NCBI GenBank assembly: GCA_034439975.1
Contig: JAWXBK010000141.1
Location: 1 to 13,586 of the forward strand
DNA from: JAWXBK01 sp034439975
Lineage (GTDB): Bacteria; Pseudomonadota; Alphaproteobacteria; Dongiales; Dongiaceae
DNA: 13,586 nucleotides
Reading direction: 5' to 3'
Of the stretch, positions 1-8,008 are shown piece by piece. Positions within the stretch are counted from its first letter, which is position 1, and the number at the start of each line of letters is the position of its first letter. Position numbers and translations under genes: made by a program. Under the pieces are notes generated by a model that worked only from the letters and a program-made list of their open reading frames with translations, had not been told where the DNA came from and made no database searches.

Positions 1-18
1 CGATCGCGCGCGCGATCG
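1..18. repeat. Perfect 18-base palindrome at the window edge
   Basis: The first 18 bases equal their own reverse complement (CGATCG, a CGCGCG core, CGATCG). They lie in rsmH codons for the conserved IARAIV block, so codon use explains them well. The palindrome may extend beyond the edge. Confidence 0.4.
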
Positions 19-488
19 TCGACGCCCGTCAGGACGCACCGATCCAGCGCACCGCAGCGCTCGCCGAGATCGTGCGCAGTGCCTTTTCCGCGCGCGAACG
101 CGGCACCGCCCGGATCGATCCCGCGACGCGCAGCTTCCAGGCCTTGCGCATCGCGGTGAACGACGAACTCGGCGAGCTCGATCGCGCGCTCGTCGCGGCC
201 GAACGACTGCTGAACGACGGCGGCCGGCTCGCGGTGGTTTCTTTTCATTCGCTTGAGGATCGCCGCGTGAAGCGGTTCCTCGCCGAACGCAGCGGCCGCA
301 ATCAGGGCGGCTCGCGCCATCTGCCAGTCGCGAAGGCCGGTCCCGCGCCGACTTTCCGCCGCATCGACAAGGACGAGGCAACCGCGAGCGATGTCGAGCT
401 TGCGGCCAATCCGCGTTCGCGCTCGGCGCGTCTGCGGGCGGCCGAACGAACCGCAGCACCCGCCTGGCAGCAAGGGAGCCACGCATGA
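1..488 (+). CDS. rsmH: 16S rRNA (cytosine(1402)-N(4))-methyltransferase RsmH, 3' part
   Basis: Partial gene. The reading frame is already open at the window edge (first full codon at position 3) and ends with TGA at 486-488, so about 162 C-terminal residues are visible. RsmH is a SAM-dependent cytoplasmic enzyme that methylates N4 of C1402 in 16S rRNA. The visible part has the family's C-terminal signatures in order: IARAIVDAR, then ATRSFQALRIAVNDELGEL, GGRLAVVSFHSLEDRRVKRFL, and the tail NPRSRSARLRAAERT. The SAM-binding N-terminal part lies outside the window, so completeness cannot be judged. The ATG at 72 is internal and is not the true start. The stop overlaps the ftsL start as ATGA (485-488). 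An intact downstream order from ftsL supports the usual mraZ-rsmH head of the dcw operon lying upstream, but this is inferred. Confidence 0.95.
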   Translation, partial: IARAIVDARQDAPIQRTAALAEIVRSAFSARERGTARIDPATRSFQALRIAVNDELGELDRALVAAERLLNDGGRLAVVSFHSLEDRRVKRFLAERSGRNQGGSRHLPVAKAGPAPTFRRIDKDEATASDVELAANPRSRSARLRAAERTAAPAWQQGSHA

Positions 489-850
489 GGGGGCTCAGCC
501 TTTTGCTCTGGACGCTGGTCATCGCGACCGCGGGCTACGGCATGTTCCAGATCAAGTTCGAGGTTCAGGCGCTGGAGAAAGAGCTGACGCAGCTCAACCG
601 CGATATCCGGGACCATGAAGAAACGATCCGCGTGCTGCGCGCCGAGTGGAGCTACCTGAACGAGCCGGATCGGCTCGGCACCCTCGCCGCGCGTTATCTC
701 GAGCTGGCGCCGGTCGCCGCCGGGCAGCTCGTCCAGTTCGATGCGGTGCCCGCGAAGCCCGTCATCAGCAGCGTCGATGACGCTGCCTTGCCGGTGCCAC
801 AACCGCGCCCCGCTGAAGCCATTCCGGCGGTCTACGAGGACGCACAATGA
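485..850 (+). CDS. ftsL: Cell division protein FtsL (alphaproteobacterial type)
   Basis: A 121-residue bitopic inner-membrane protein. Residues about 4-22 form one hydrophobic segment after a very short N-terminus. Residues about 25-57 are charged and heptad-like (ALEKELTQLNRDIRDHEETI), fitting the periplasmic coiled coil through which FtsL pairs with FtsB. The block RAEWSYLNEPDRL (52-64) followed by LAARYLEL is the hallmark of the alphaproteobacterial FtsL family (COG5462). The tail from about residue 89 is proline- and alanine-rich and probably disordered. In known divisomes FtsQLB activates FtsWI. The start is supported by AAGGGAG (472-478) six bases upstream and by the ATGA overlap with rsmH. 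It overlaps ftsI by ATGA (847-850). FtsL is poorly conserved, so the call leans on the motif block, topology and position between rsmH and ftsI. Confidence 0.9.
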   Translation: MRGLSLLLWTLVIATAGYGMFQIKFEVQALEKELTQLNRDIRDHEETIRVLRAEWSYLNEPDRLGTLAARYLELAPVAAGQLVQFDAVPAKPVISSVDDAALPVPQPRPAEAIPAVYEDAQ

Positions 851-2583
851 GCGAAGCCCGGGGATACGCACACGAAACCGATCGCGCCCGCCCGATGCTG
901 GATGCGACGTTCGAACCGACGACGCGCCGCCATATCGACGGCCATCGCAAGCGCACGCTTGATGTCGGGCATGCCCGCATCATCATGGGCGGTGCGCTGT
1001 TTCTTGCGGTGTTCATCGCGATCGCGATCCGCCTGGTCGAAGTCGGCGGGCTCGGCCACAACCAGGAACCGGCCATGGCGGCGACACCGGAAGCGCCGGT
1101 CGTCGTGCAGCGCGCCGACATTCTCGACCGCAACGGCGTGGTGCTGGCAACCAACGTGCGCACCGCCTCGCTCTATGCCGATCCGCGCAAGGTGCCGGAT
1201 GCGGCGGCAGCGGCGCGGCAGCTCGTCTCGGTTCTGCCCGAGCTCAGCGAAGCGCAGCTTGCGACGCGGCTTGCGGTCGACAGCAGCTTCGTATGGATCA
1301 AGCGCAACCTGTCGCCGCAGCAGCAATACGAGGTCAACCGGCTCGGCATCCCCGGTTTCTATTTCCAGTACGAAGAGAAGCGGGTCTATCCGCAGGGTTC
1401 GCTGGTAGCCCACGTCGTGGGCTTCACCGATATCGACGGGCGCGGACTTGCCGGCATCGAACAGTCGTTCGACGACGTGCTGGGCGCAGGTACGCACCCT
1501 GTCACCCTGTCGCTCGATCTGCGCATCCAGCACATCGTCCGTCAGGAGCTCACGAACGCGATCGAATCGTTCGATGCGATCGGCGGCACCGGCCTCGTGC
1601 TCGACGTGAAGACCGGCGAAGTGGTTTCGATGGTCTCGCTGCCGGATTTCGATTCGAACCATCCGGCAACGGCGAGCGACGACCAGCGCTTCAATCGCGC
1701 GACGCTCGGCATCTACGAGATGGGCTCGACCTTCAAGATCTTTACCGCCGCGATGGCGCTCGATAGCGGGCTGGTCTCGCTCGCCGACTCGTTCGACGCG
1801 ACGCAGCCGATCCGGATCGGCGGTTTCACGATCTCCGATTACAAGCCGAAGAACATGGTTCTGACGGTGCCGGAGATCATCGTCTATTCCTCGAACATCG
1901 GCGCCGCGAAGATGGCGATGGCGGTCGGTCCGGAACGCCAGAAGGCGTTCTTCGAGCAACTCGGCATGTTCCGTCGTACCAGCATCGAACTGCCGGAATC
2001 CGGCCTCCCGATGTATCCCTCGGACTGGAAGCCGATCAACATGATGACGATCGCCTACGGACATGGCGTGGCGGTGAGCCCGCTGCATCTCGTGACCGCG
2101 ATGGCGGCGATGATCAACGGCGGCGCAATGCGCCCGGCGACGCTGATCGCGCGCGCCGAAGACGAAGTGTTCGAAGGCAACCCGGTCATCACAAGCGGGA
2201 CGTCGGAATCGATCCGGCAGCTTTTGCGCCTCGTGGTCGAGACCGGCACCGGCCGCAATGCCGACGTGCCCGGCTATCTCGTCGGCGGCAAGACCGGTAC
2301 GGCGGACAAATTGGCGGGTCGCGGCTACAGCGAGAACTCGCGCATCGCGTCGTTCATCGGTGCGTTCCCGATGAACGATCCGCGTTACGTCGTGTTCGTG
2401 ATGGTCGACGAACCCAAGCCCAACGAATTCTCTCATGGCTATGCGACCGGCGGCTGGGTAGCGGCGCCTGCGGTTGGAAAGATCGTCCAACGCATGGCGC
2501 CGCTACTCGGCATCGAACCGGTTCCGGAACCTGCAGAGGACGAAGGCAACGCGTTACTCGTGCAGGCCAGTACAACGGAGTGA
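847..2583 (+). CDS. ftsI: Peptidoglycan D,D-transpeptidase FtsI (PBP3)
   Basis: A 578-residue class B penicillin-binding protein that cross-links septal peptidoglycan with its partner polymerase FtsW. A cytoplasmic tail of about 44 residues, rich in Arg and His, precedes one membrane segment (about 45-64). The PBP dimerisation domain begins with RADILDRNGVVLATN (89-103). All three catalytic motifs of the transpeptidase domain are present: SxxK as STFK with nucleophile S294 and K297, SxN as SSN (348-350), and KTG at 482-484. Length is normal for FtsI (E. coli 588). The start has GAGGA (836-840) six bases upstream and overlaps the ftsL stop as ATGA. FtsI rather than PBP2/MrdA is indicated by the motif spacing and by its place between ftsL and murE. 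The last 25 or so residues are acidic and look non-catalytic. Confidence 0.97.
   Translation: MSEARGYAHETDRARPMLDATFEPTTRRHIDGHRKRTLDVGHARIIMGGALFLAVFIAIAIRLVEVGGLGHNQEPAMAATPEAPVVVQRADILDRNGVVLATNVRTASLYADPRKVPDAAAAARQLVSVLPELSEAQLATRLAVDSSFVWIKRNLSPQQQYEVNRLGIPGFYFQYEEKRVYPQGSLVAHVVGFTDIDGRGLAGIEQSFDDVLGAGTHPVTLSLDLRIQHIVRQELTNAIESFDAIGGTGLVLDVKTGEVVSMVSLPDFDSNHPATASDDQRFNRATLGIYEMGSTFKIFTAAMALDSGLVSLADSFDATQPIRIGGFTISDYKPKNMVLTVPEIIVYSSNIGAAKMAMAVGPERQKAFFEQLGMFRRTSIELPESGLPMYPSDWKPINMMTIAYGHGVAVSPLHLVTAMAAMINGGAMRPATLIARAEDEVFEGNPVITSGTSESIRQLLRLVVETGTGRNADVPGYLVGGKTGTADKLAGRGYSENSRIASFIGAFPMNDPRYVVFVMVDEPKPNEFSHGYATGGWVAAPAVGKIVQRMAPLLGIEPVPEPAEDEGNALLVQASTTE
2577..2580 (+). promoter_or_regulatory. 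Ribosome binding site (GGAG) deciding the murE start
   Basis: GGAG sits at the last codons of ftsI, eight bases before the GTG at 2589. The other candidate start, GTG at 2580, overlaps this motif and has no good Shine-Dalgarno match upstream. This favours 2589. Confidence 0.6.
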
Positions 2584-2588
2584 GAAGC

Positions 2589-4058
2589 GTGCAGCTTGCG
2601 GCGCTTCTCGATGACGGCAGGAAGTTGCAGGGATCGGCGATGGCAGACTTGGAAATCCGGGGACTGACGGCGGACTCTCGTGCCGTGGAACCGGGCTTCC
2701 TGTTCGCGGCGCTGCCCGGCAGCCACGCCGACGGCAGGGACTTCATCGACGATGCGCTGGCGCGCGGTGCGATTGCGGTGCTGGCACCCAACGGCACCAG
2801 CCGTCCGGCCGGCGCTGTCGCGCTGATCGAGGACGAGAATCCGCGCCGCCGCCTCGCACAGATGGCCGCGCGCTTTTACGAACGCCAGCCCGCGACCATC
2901 GCCGCCGTCACCGGCACGTCAGGCAAGACGTCGGTTGCCGCCTTCACGCGCCAGCTCTGGGCCCTGCTCGGCTTTCGCGCCGCCAGCCTCGGCACGCTCG
3001 GCATCGTGACGCCCGAGGGCGAACGGCCCGGTGCGCTGACGACGCCCGATCCGGTGGTGCTGCATCGCGATCTCGCGGCGCTGGCGGATGCCGACATCCA
3101 TCATCTCGCGATCGAGGCATCGAGCCACGGGCTCGAACAATACCGGCTCGACGGGCTCAAGCTGCGCGCCGCCGCGTTCACCAATCTCTCGCGCGACCAT
3201 CTCGACTATCACCCGGACATGGCCGCCTATTTCAAGGCAAAGCGGCGCCTCTTCTGCTCGCTGCTGCCCATCGGCGGCGTTGCCGTGCTGAATGCCGATG
3301 CGCCGGAATATGAGACGCTGCGCGATCTCTGCCGTGCCTGCGCGCAGACGATCATCGCCTATGGAAGCAACGGCGCCGACCTCACCCTGATCGCTACAAC
3401 GCCGCATGGCACCGGCCAGCGCCTCGCCTTGCGTGTCCAGGGCCGCGACGTCGAAGTCGATTTCCCGGTCGCCGGCGCGTTCCAGGCGATGAACCTGCTG
3501 GCCGCGATCGGCCTCGTGATGGCCGGTGGCGTCGATGCCGCACGCATCCTCCCGCTGGTCGAGAAACTGCAGGGCGTGCATGGCCGGATGGAACTGGTCG
3601 CGCATCATCGCAACGGCGCGCCGGTCTATGTCGATTACGCACACAAGCCGCACGCGCTCGAAACCGTGCTGACCGCCTTGCGCCCGCACACGACCGGCAA
3701 GCTGATCGTGGTTTTCGGTTGTGGCGGCGATCGCGATCGCGGCAAGCGCCCGGAGATGGGTGCGGTCGCCACGCGGCTCGCCGATGTGTCGATCGTGACC
3801 GACGACAATCCGCGCAGCGAAGAACCCGCCTCGATCCGCGCCGCGATCATGGCCGCCGCACCCGGTGCGATTGAAATCGGCGATCGCGCCGAGGCGATCC
3901 GCCGCGGCGTCGCGATGCTGGAAGCGAACGACCTGCTGGTCATCGCCGGCAAGGGCCACGAGACCGGCCAGACCATCGCCGGCAAGACTTATCCTTTCGA
4001 CGACAGCGCGGTTGCCCGCGCCGCCGTCGCCCAGGTTTCCTCGGGCGGTGCTGCATGA
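2589..4058 (+). CDS. murE: UDP-N-acetylmuramoyl-L-alanyl-D-glutamate--2,6-diaminopimelate ligase MurE
   Basis: A cytoplasmic ATP-dependent ligase that adds meso-diaminopimelate to UDP-MurNAc-L-Ala-D-Glu; 489 residues from the GTG at 2589. N-terminal UDP-substrate domain: MQLAALL, then LTADSRAVEPGFLFAALPG. Central ATPase domain: P-loop GTSGKT (109-114) and SRDHLDYH, with the expected carbamylated lysine at about K218 in KAKRRLF. C-terminal domain: VDYAHKPHALE, then DNPR (406-409), the signature for meso-DAP rather than lysine, and AGKGHE near the end. The start is GTG. An in-frame GTG at 2580, forming GTGA with the ftsI stop, would add three residues, but GGAG (2577-2580) and the family's usual N-terminus favour 2589. 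It overlaps murF by ATGA (4055-4058). Function is certain; the exact start is less so. Confidence 0.96.
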   Translation: MQLAALLDDGRKLQGSAMADLEIRGLTADSRAVEPGFLFAALPGSHADGRDFIDDALARGAIAVLAPNGTSRPAGAVALIEDENPRRRLAQMAARFYERQPATIAAVTGTSGKTSVAAFTRQLWALLGFRAASLGTLGIVTPEGERPGALTTPDPVVLHRDLAALADADIHHLAIEASSHGLEQYRLDGLKLRAAAFTNLSRDHLDYHPDMAAYFKAKRRLFCSLLPIGGVAVLNADAPEYETLRDLCRACAQTIIAYGSNGADLTLIATTPHGTGQRLALRVQGRDVEVDFPVAGAFQAMNLLAAIGLVMAGGVDAARILPLVEKLQGVHGRMELVAHHRNGAPVYVDYAHKPHALETVLTALRPHTTGKLIVVFGCGGDRDRGKRPEMGAVATRLADVSIVTDDNPRSEEPASIRAAIMAAAPGAIEIGDRAEAIRRGVAMLEANDLLVIAGKGHETGQTIAGKTYPFDDSAVARAAVAQVSSGGAA

Positions 4059-5491
4059 GCACGCCGCTCTGGACCGCCGCTGATGTTGCCACCGCGCTGG
4101 GCTGCCCTGCCCCCTCCCGCGACTGGACTTCATCCGGCGTTTCAATCGACAGCCGGACTCTCGAACCCGGCGACCTGTTCGTCGCGCTTGCCGGCCCCAA
4201 TCGCGACGCGCATGGCTTTGTCGCCGATGCGCTGCGCGGCCATGCGGCGGCCGCGATCGTGAGCCGCCGGCCGGAGAATGTCGCGGCGGATGCGCCGCTG
4301 CTCGTCGTACCCGATACACAGGCGGCGCTCGAAAGACTGGGCCAGGCCGCGCGCGAGCGTTCCGAGGCGCGACGTATTGCCGTCACCGGCAGCGTCGGCA
4401 AGACCGGCACCAAGGAAATGCTGCGCCTCGTACTGGGCGCGCAGGCGCCGACCCATGCCAGCGTCGGCAGCTACAACAATCTCTGGGGCGTACCGCTGAC
4501 GCTCGCGCGGATGCCGCGCGAGACGATCTATGGCGTGTTCGAACTCGGCATGAACCATGCGGGCGAACTCGCGCCGCTGTCGCGCCAGGTGAAGCCGCAG
4601 GTCGCGATCGTTACGACGATCGAGGCGGTACATCTCGAATTTTTCGCATCGGTCGCGGATATCGCCGATGCCAAGGCGGAAATCTTCGCGGGCATGGGCC
4701 CGGGCGGCGTTGCCGTGCTCAATCGCGACAATGCGCATTTCGCGCGGCTCGCGAAGAAAGCCGAAGCGGCCGGCCTCGCCCGCATCGTCGGCTTCGGCAG
4801 CGATGCCGCGGCCGAGGCAAGATTGATCGATTGCTCGCTGCATGCGACCTGCAGCGCCGTGACGGCGGCGATCGGCGGCACGCGGCTCGATTATTGTCTC
4901 GCGGTCCCGGGCCGGCACTGGGTGATGAACAGCCTTTCGGTACTGGCAGCCGTGCAGGCCGTCGGCGCCGATGTCGGGGATGCCGCCGCATCGCTCGCGC
5001 GCATGATGCCGCCGAAAGGCCGCGGCCAGCGTTTCCGCGTCGCTCTCCCCGAAGGCGGCTTCGACCTGATCGACGAAAGCTACAACGCGAGCCCGGTCGC
5101 CGTGCGCGCCGCGCTTGCCGTGCTCGGCCGCGCCACGATCAAGCAGGGCGGCCGGCGCATCGCCATCCTCGGCGATATGCGCGAGCTGGGCGTGCAGGCA
5201 CCGTTGCTGCACGCCGGCCTCGCGGCCGACATCGAAGAGAACAAGATCGATCTTGTCTATTGCTGCGGCCCGATGATGGCGCATCTGCACGAAGCGCTGC
5301 CGGCCACGCGGCGCGGCGCGCATGCCGCCGACAGCGCCGCACTGGCGCCGCTCGTCCGCCGCGCGATCCGTCCCGGCGACGTGGTTCTGGTCAAGGGTTC
5401 GCTCGGCAGCCGCATGGCGCCGGTCGTCGAGACGCTGCGTGCGCTCGATACCGGCGACGACGCGCTGCCCCGCGTCGTCAACGGTTCCTGA
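4055..5491 (+). CDS. murF: UDP-N-acetylmuramoyl-tripeptide--D-alanyl-D-alanine ligase MurF
   Basis: A cytoplasmic ATP-dependent ligase that attaches the D-Ala-D-Ala made by Ddl to the UDP-MurNAc-tripeptide, completing the pentapeptide. 478 residues, slightly longer than E. coli MurF (452). The N-terminal domain shares the GVSIDSRTLEPGDLFVALAGPN block with its paralogue MurE. The P-loop is GSVGKT (112-117), as is usual in MurF. GSYNNLWGVPLTLARMP, ELGMNHAGEL and IEAVHLEFF follow, with the expected carbamylated lysine at K207 in DAKAEIF. The C-terminal domain has DESYNASP (341-347 for ESYNASP) and KGSLGSRM. The start overlaps the murE stop as ATGA with no strong Shine-Dalgarno sequence, so translation probably depends on reinitiation after murE. 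A 14-base gap separates it from mraY. Confidence 0.97.
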   Translation: MSTPLWTAADVATALGCPAPSRDWTSSGVSIDSRTLEPGDLFVALAGPNRDAHGFVADALRGHAAAAIVSRRPENVAADAPLLVVPDTQAALERLGQAARERSEARRIAVTGSVGKTGTKEMLRLVLGAQAPTHASVGSYNNLWGVPLTLARMPRETIYGVFELGMNHAGELAPLSRQVKPQVAIVTTIEAVHLEFFASVADIADAKAEIFAGMGPGGVAVLNRDNAHFARLAKKAEAAGLARIVGFGSDAAAEARLIDCSLHATCSAVTAAIGGTRLDYCLAVPGRHWVMNSLSVLAAVQAVGADVGDAAASLARMMPPKGRGQRFRVALPEGGFDLIDESYNASPVAVRAALAVLGRATIKQGGRRIAILGDMRELGVQAPLLHAGLAADIEENKIDLVYCCGPMMAHLHEALPATRRGAHAADSAALAPLVRRAIRPGDVVLVKGSLGSRMAPVVETLRALDTGDDALPRVVNGS

Positions 5492-5495
5492 GGGG
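5490..5495 (+). promoter_or_regulatory. Ribosome binding site (GAGGGG) for mraY
   Basis: GAGGGG overlaps the murF stop codon and lies ten bases before the ATG at 5506. It fixes the mraY start within a frame that stays open far upstream through murF. Confidence 0.65.
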
Positions 5496-5505
5496 TCGCC
5501 ACCGC

Positions 5506-6594
5506 ATGCTCTACAACCTTCTTACGCCCCTCGCAGAAGACGTCTCGTTCTTCAACCTGTTCCGCTATCTGACGTTCCGCAGCGGCGGCGCGGTGGTGAC
5601 GGCGCTGATCATCAGCTTCGTGTTCGGGCCGCGCGTCATCGCCTGGCTCAAGTCGAAGCAGCCGCAGGGCCAGCCGATCCGCATCGACGGCCCCGAAGGC
5701 CATCTCATCACCAAGCAGGGCACGCCGACGATGGGCGGCGTGCTTATCCTGATGGCGGTGACGATATCGACGCTGCTCTGGGCCGACCTCGCAAACCCTT
5801 ATGTATGGATCGTGATCGGCGTGACGCTCGGTTTCGGCGCGCTCGGGTTCGTCGACGATTATCTAAAGCTCACCCGCCGCACCAGCCGTGGCATGCCGGC
5901 GCGGCTGAAACTGCTCGGTCAGCTTGGGATCGCGCTGGTCGCGGCGCTGCTGGTGATGCGGCTTGCGCCCGACGCGCTCGACACGACGCTCGCGGTACCG
6001 TTCTTCAAGGATCTGCTGATCGAGCTCAGCTGGTTCTTCATTCCCTTCGCGATGTGCGTGATGGTCGGCGCCTCGAACGCGGTCAACCTGACCGACGGCC
6101 TCGACGGGCTGGCGATCGTGCCGGTGATGATCGCGGCGGGCTGTTTCGCGCTGATCGCCTATCTGGTCGGCAATGCGGTGTTCGCCGGATATCTGCAGAT
6201 CAACTATGTACCCGGCACCGGCGAACTCGCCGTGCTGTGCGGCGCGCTGGTGGGGGCAAGCCTCGGCTTCCTCTGGTTCAACGCGCCGCCAGCCATGGTG
6301 TTCATGGGCGATACCGGCTCGCTCTCCTGCGGCGCCGCGCTCGGCGCGATCAGCGTCATCGCCAAGCATGAGATCGTGCTCGCCATCGTCGGCGGGTTGT
6401 TCGTGCTCGAGACCGCCTCCGTCATCGTACAGGTCGCCTCGTTCAAGCTGACCGGCCGGCGCGTCTTCCGCATGGCGCCGCTGCACCATCACTTCGAGAA
6501 GAAGGGATGGAAGGAGCCGACCATCGTCATCCGGTTCTGGATCATCGCCTCGATCCTCGCGATCGCCGGCCTCGCCACGTTGAAGCTGCGGTAG
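5506..6594 (+). CDS. mraY: Phospho-N-acetylmuramoyl-pentapeptide-transferase MraY
   Basis: An integral inner-membrane enzyme that transfers phospho-MurNAc-pentapeptide from UDP to undecaprenyl phosphate, giving lipid I. 362 residues, the usual length, with about ten hydrophobic segments. Family motifs: RIDGPEGHLITKQGTPTMGG in the first cytoplasmic loop; FVDDYLKL with D117 and D118; NAVNLTDGLDGLA with N194, D197 and D200; FMGDTGSL with the catalytic-site D269; and APLHHHFEKKGW with the histidine triplet at 327-329. The N-terminus MLYNLL plus the RBS overlapping the murF stop set the start at 5506, although the same frame is open far upstream as a shadow of murF. The gene ends with TAG, the only one of this stop type seen here; murD begins four bases later. 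Confidence 0.98.
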   Translation: MLYNLLTPLAEDVSFFNLFRYLTFRSGGAVVTALIISFVFGPRVIAWLKSKQPQGQPIRIDGPEGHLITKQGTPTMGGVLILMAVTISTLLWADLANPYVWIVIGVTLGFGALGFVDDYLKLTRRTSRGMPARLKLLGQLGIALVAALLVMRLAPDALDTTLAVPFFKDLLIELSWFFIPFAMCVMVGASNAVNLTDGLDGLAIVPVMIAAGCFALIAYLVGNAVFAGYLQINYVPGTGELAVLCGALVGASLGFLWFNAPPAMVFMGDTGSLSCGAALGAISVIAKHEIVLAIVGGLFVLETASVIVQVASFKLTGRRVFRMAPLHHHFEKKGWKEPTIVIRFWIIASILAIAGLATLKLR

Positions 6595-6598
6595 GCCG

Positions 6599-8008
6599 AT
6601 GACCGGCGAAAACCGCATCCTCATCCCCGACATGGCGCAGCGTTTCGCGGCCGTGCTCGGCCTCGGCCGTTCCGGCCTGGTCGCGGCACAGGCGTTGCGT
6701 GCGAGCGATGCGCGCGTCTGGGCGTGGGACGACGACGAACGCGCGCGCGGTCGCGCCGCTGCCGCGGGCCTGCGCCTCGTCGACCTCAATTACTGCGACT
6801 TTTCGGAACCGGAATTCCTGCTGCTTTCGCCAGGCATTCCGCATACGCATCCGACGCCGCATCCAGTCGCAGCGCGCGCGCGCGCCGCCGACATGCCGAT
6901 CATCGGCGATATCGAATTGCTGCTGCGCGCGCAGCCGGATGCGACCTATGTCGGCATCACCGGCACCAATGGCAAATCGACGACGACCGCGCTGATCGGC
7001 CATGTGCTGAATGCGGCCGGCCGCAATGTGCAGACCGGCGGCAATATCGGCGCACCGGCGCTCGGCCTCGCCCCGCTCGGCGCAGACGGTTGTTACGTGC
7101 TCGAGCTTTCCTCGTACCAGCTCGAGCTCACGCCGTCGCTCGATTGCCGCGTCGCCGTGCTGCTGAACATCACACCCGACCATCTCGACCGTCACGGCGG
7201 CATGGACGGTTACATCGCCGCGAAGACGCATATCTTCGCCGGATCGGATGCGGAGCGCGCCGCGATCGTCGGCATCGACGATGCGCCGAGCCGCGCGCTG
7301 CGCGACCGGCTGGTCGCGAGCGGGCATCCGCGTGTCGTCCCGATCTCGGTCGAGACAGTGGCGCCCGGCGGCATCTATGCGCGCGACGGAAATCTGATCG
7401 ACGACATGGACGGCAAGGCGAGCCAAATCGCCGCGTTCGGCTCCTTCGCCGCTTTGCCGGGCACACATAACTGGCAGAACGCGGCAGCGGCATACGCGAC
7501 CGCGCGACTGCTCGGGCTTGCGCCGGCTGCCATCGTTGCCGGCATCGCGAGCTTCCCGGGCCTCGCACATCGCCAGGAGCGCGTCGGCGAGATCGATGGC
7601 ATCCGGTTCGTCAATGACAGCAAGGCGACCAACGGCGAAGCCGCCGCAAAAGCGCTCGCGAGCTACGACAACATCTACTGGATCGCCGGCGGGCTGCCGA
7701 AAGAAGGCGGGCTCGCCGCGACCGAACAATTCTGGGGGCGGGTGCGTCGCGCGTTCCTGATCGGCACGGCCGCCGATGCGTTCGCAGCCGCGCTCGACGG
7801 TCGCGTGCCCTCTGAACAGAGCGGCTCGCTCGATGTCGCGGTCGCCGCCGCCTATGACGCGGCCCGTCGCGATCGCGGCCCGGCCGTCGTGCTGCTGTCG
7901 CCGGCCTGTGCGTCGTTCGACCAGTTCGCCAATTTCGAAGCGCGCGGCGATGCGTTCCGCGACGCGGTTGCAACGCTGCTCTTGGCGCGGCAGGCGGTGC
8001 GCGCATGA
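6599..8008 (+). CDS. murD: UDP-N-acetylmuramoyl-L-alanine--D-glutamate ligase MurD
   Basis: A cytoplasmic ATP-dependent ligase that adds D-glutamate to UDP-MurNAc-L-Ala. 469 residues. The N-terminal Rossmann-like domain begins FAAVLGLGRSGLVAAQAL and includes LLLSPGIPHTHP. The central domain has the P-loop GTNGKST (122-128), TGGNIGAPAL, ELSSYQLEL, and ITPDHLDRHGGMDGY, with the expected carbamylated lysine at K209 in AAKTHIF. The C-terminal domain has FVNDSKATN (DSKATN at 340-345), WIAGGLPKEGG and LLSPACASFDQF. The ATG at 6599 follows the mraY stop after four bases and has only a weak Shine-Dalgarno match. The in-frame ATG at 6632 (residue 12) is an alternative start but has no better site. The stop overlaps ftsW as ATGA. 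Confidence 0.96.
   Translation: MTGENRILIPDMAQRFAAVLGLGRSGLVAAQALRASDARVWAWDDDERARGRAAAAGLRLVDLNYCDFSEPEFLLLSPGIPHTHPTPHPVAARARAADMPIIGDIELLLRAQPDATYVGITGTNGKSTTTALIGHVLNAAGRNVQTGGNIGAPALGLAPLGADGCYVLELSSYQLELTPSLDCRVAVLLNITPDHLDRHGGMDGYIAAKTHIFAGSDAERAAIVGIDDAPSRALRDRLVASGHPRVVPISVETVAPGGIYARDGNLIDDMDGKASQIAAFGSFAALPGTHNWQNAAAAYATARLLGLAPAAIVAGIASFPGLAHRQERVGEIDGIRFVNDSKATNGEAAAKALASYDNIYWIAGGLPKEGGLAATEQFWGRVRRAFLIGTAADAFAAALDGRVPSEQSGSLDVAVAAAYDAARRDRGPAVVLLSPACASFDQFANFEARGDAFRDAVATLLLARQAVRA
6872..6885. repeat. (GC)7 dinucleotide run inside murD
   Basis: Seven GC dinucleotides in a row encode Ala-Arg-Ala-Arg in the linker before the MurD central domain. Alternating purine-pyrimidine DNA of this kind can slip or take the Z form, but the run is short and may be only codon bias. 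Confidence 0.4.

Noticed and set aside
832..2490. Long open frame on the minus strand (552 codons) across ftsI
   Set aside because: Its product is dominated by Arg, His and Asp with no recognisable domain, the usual antisense shadow of a high-GC gene. The + strand carries all PBP3 motifs.
2919..4319. Long open frame on the minus strand (466 codons) across murE and murF
   Set aside because: Antisense shadow with low-complexity composition; crosses the murE-murF junction without any sign of a gene.
4831..5505. Upstream extension of the mraY frame into murF
   Set aside because: The extension is Arg-rich and non-homologous; MraY begins at MLYNLL at 5506 with an RBS just upstream.
5492..5505. 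murF-mraY gap as a site for a promoter, terminator or small RNA
   Set aside because: At 14 bases it is too short, and its sequence is accounted for by the ribosome binding site.
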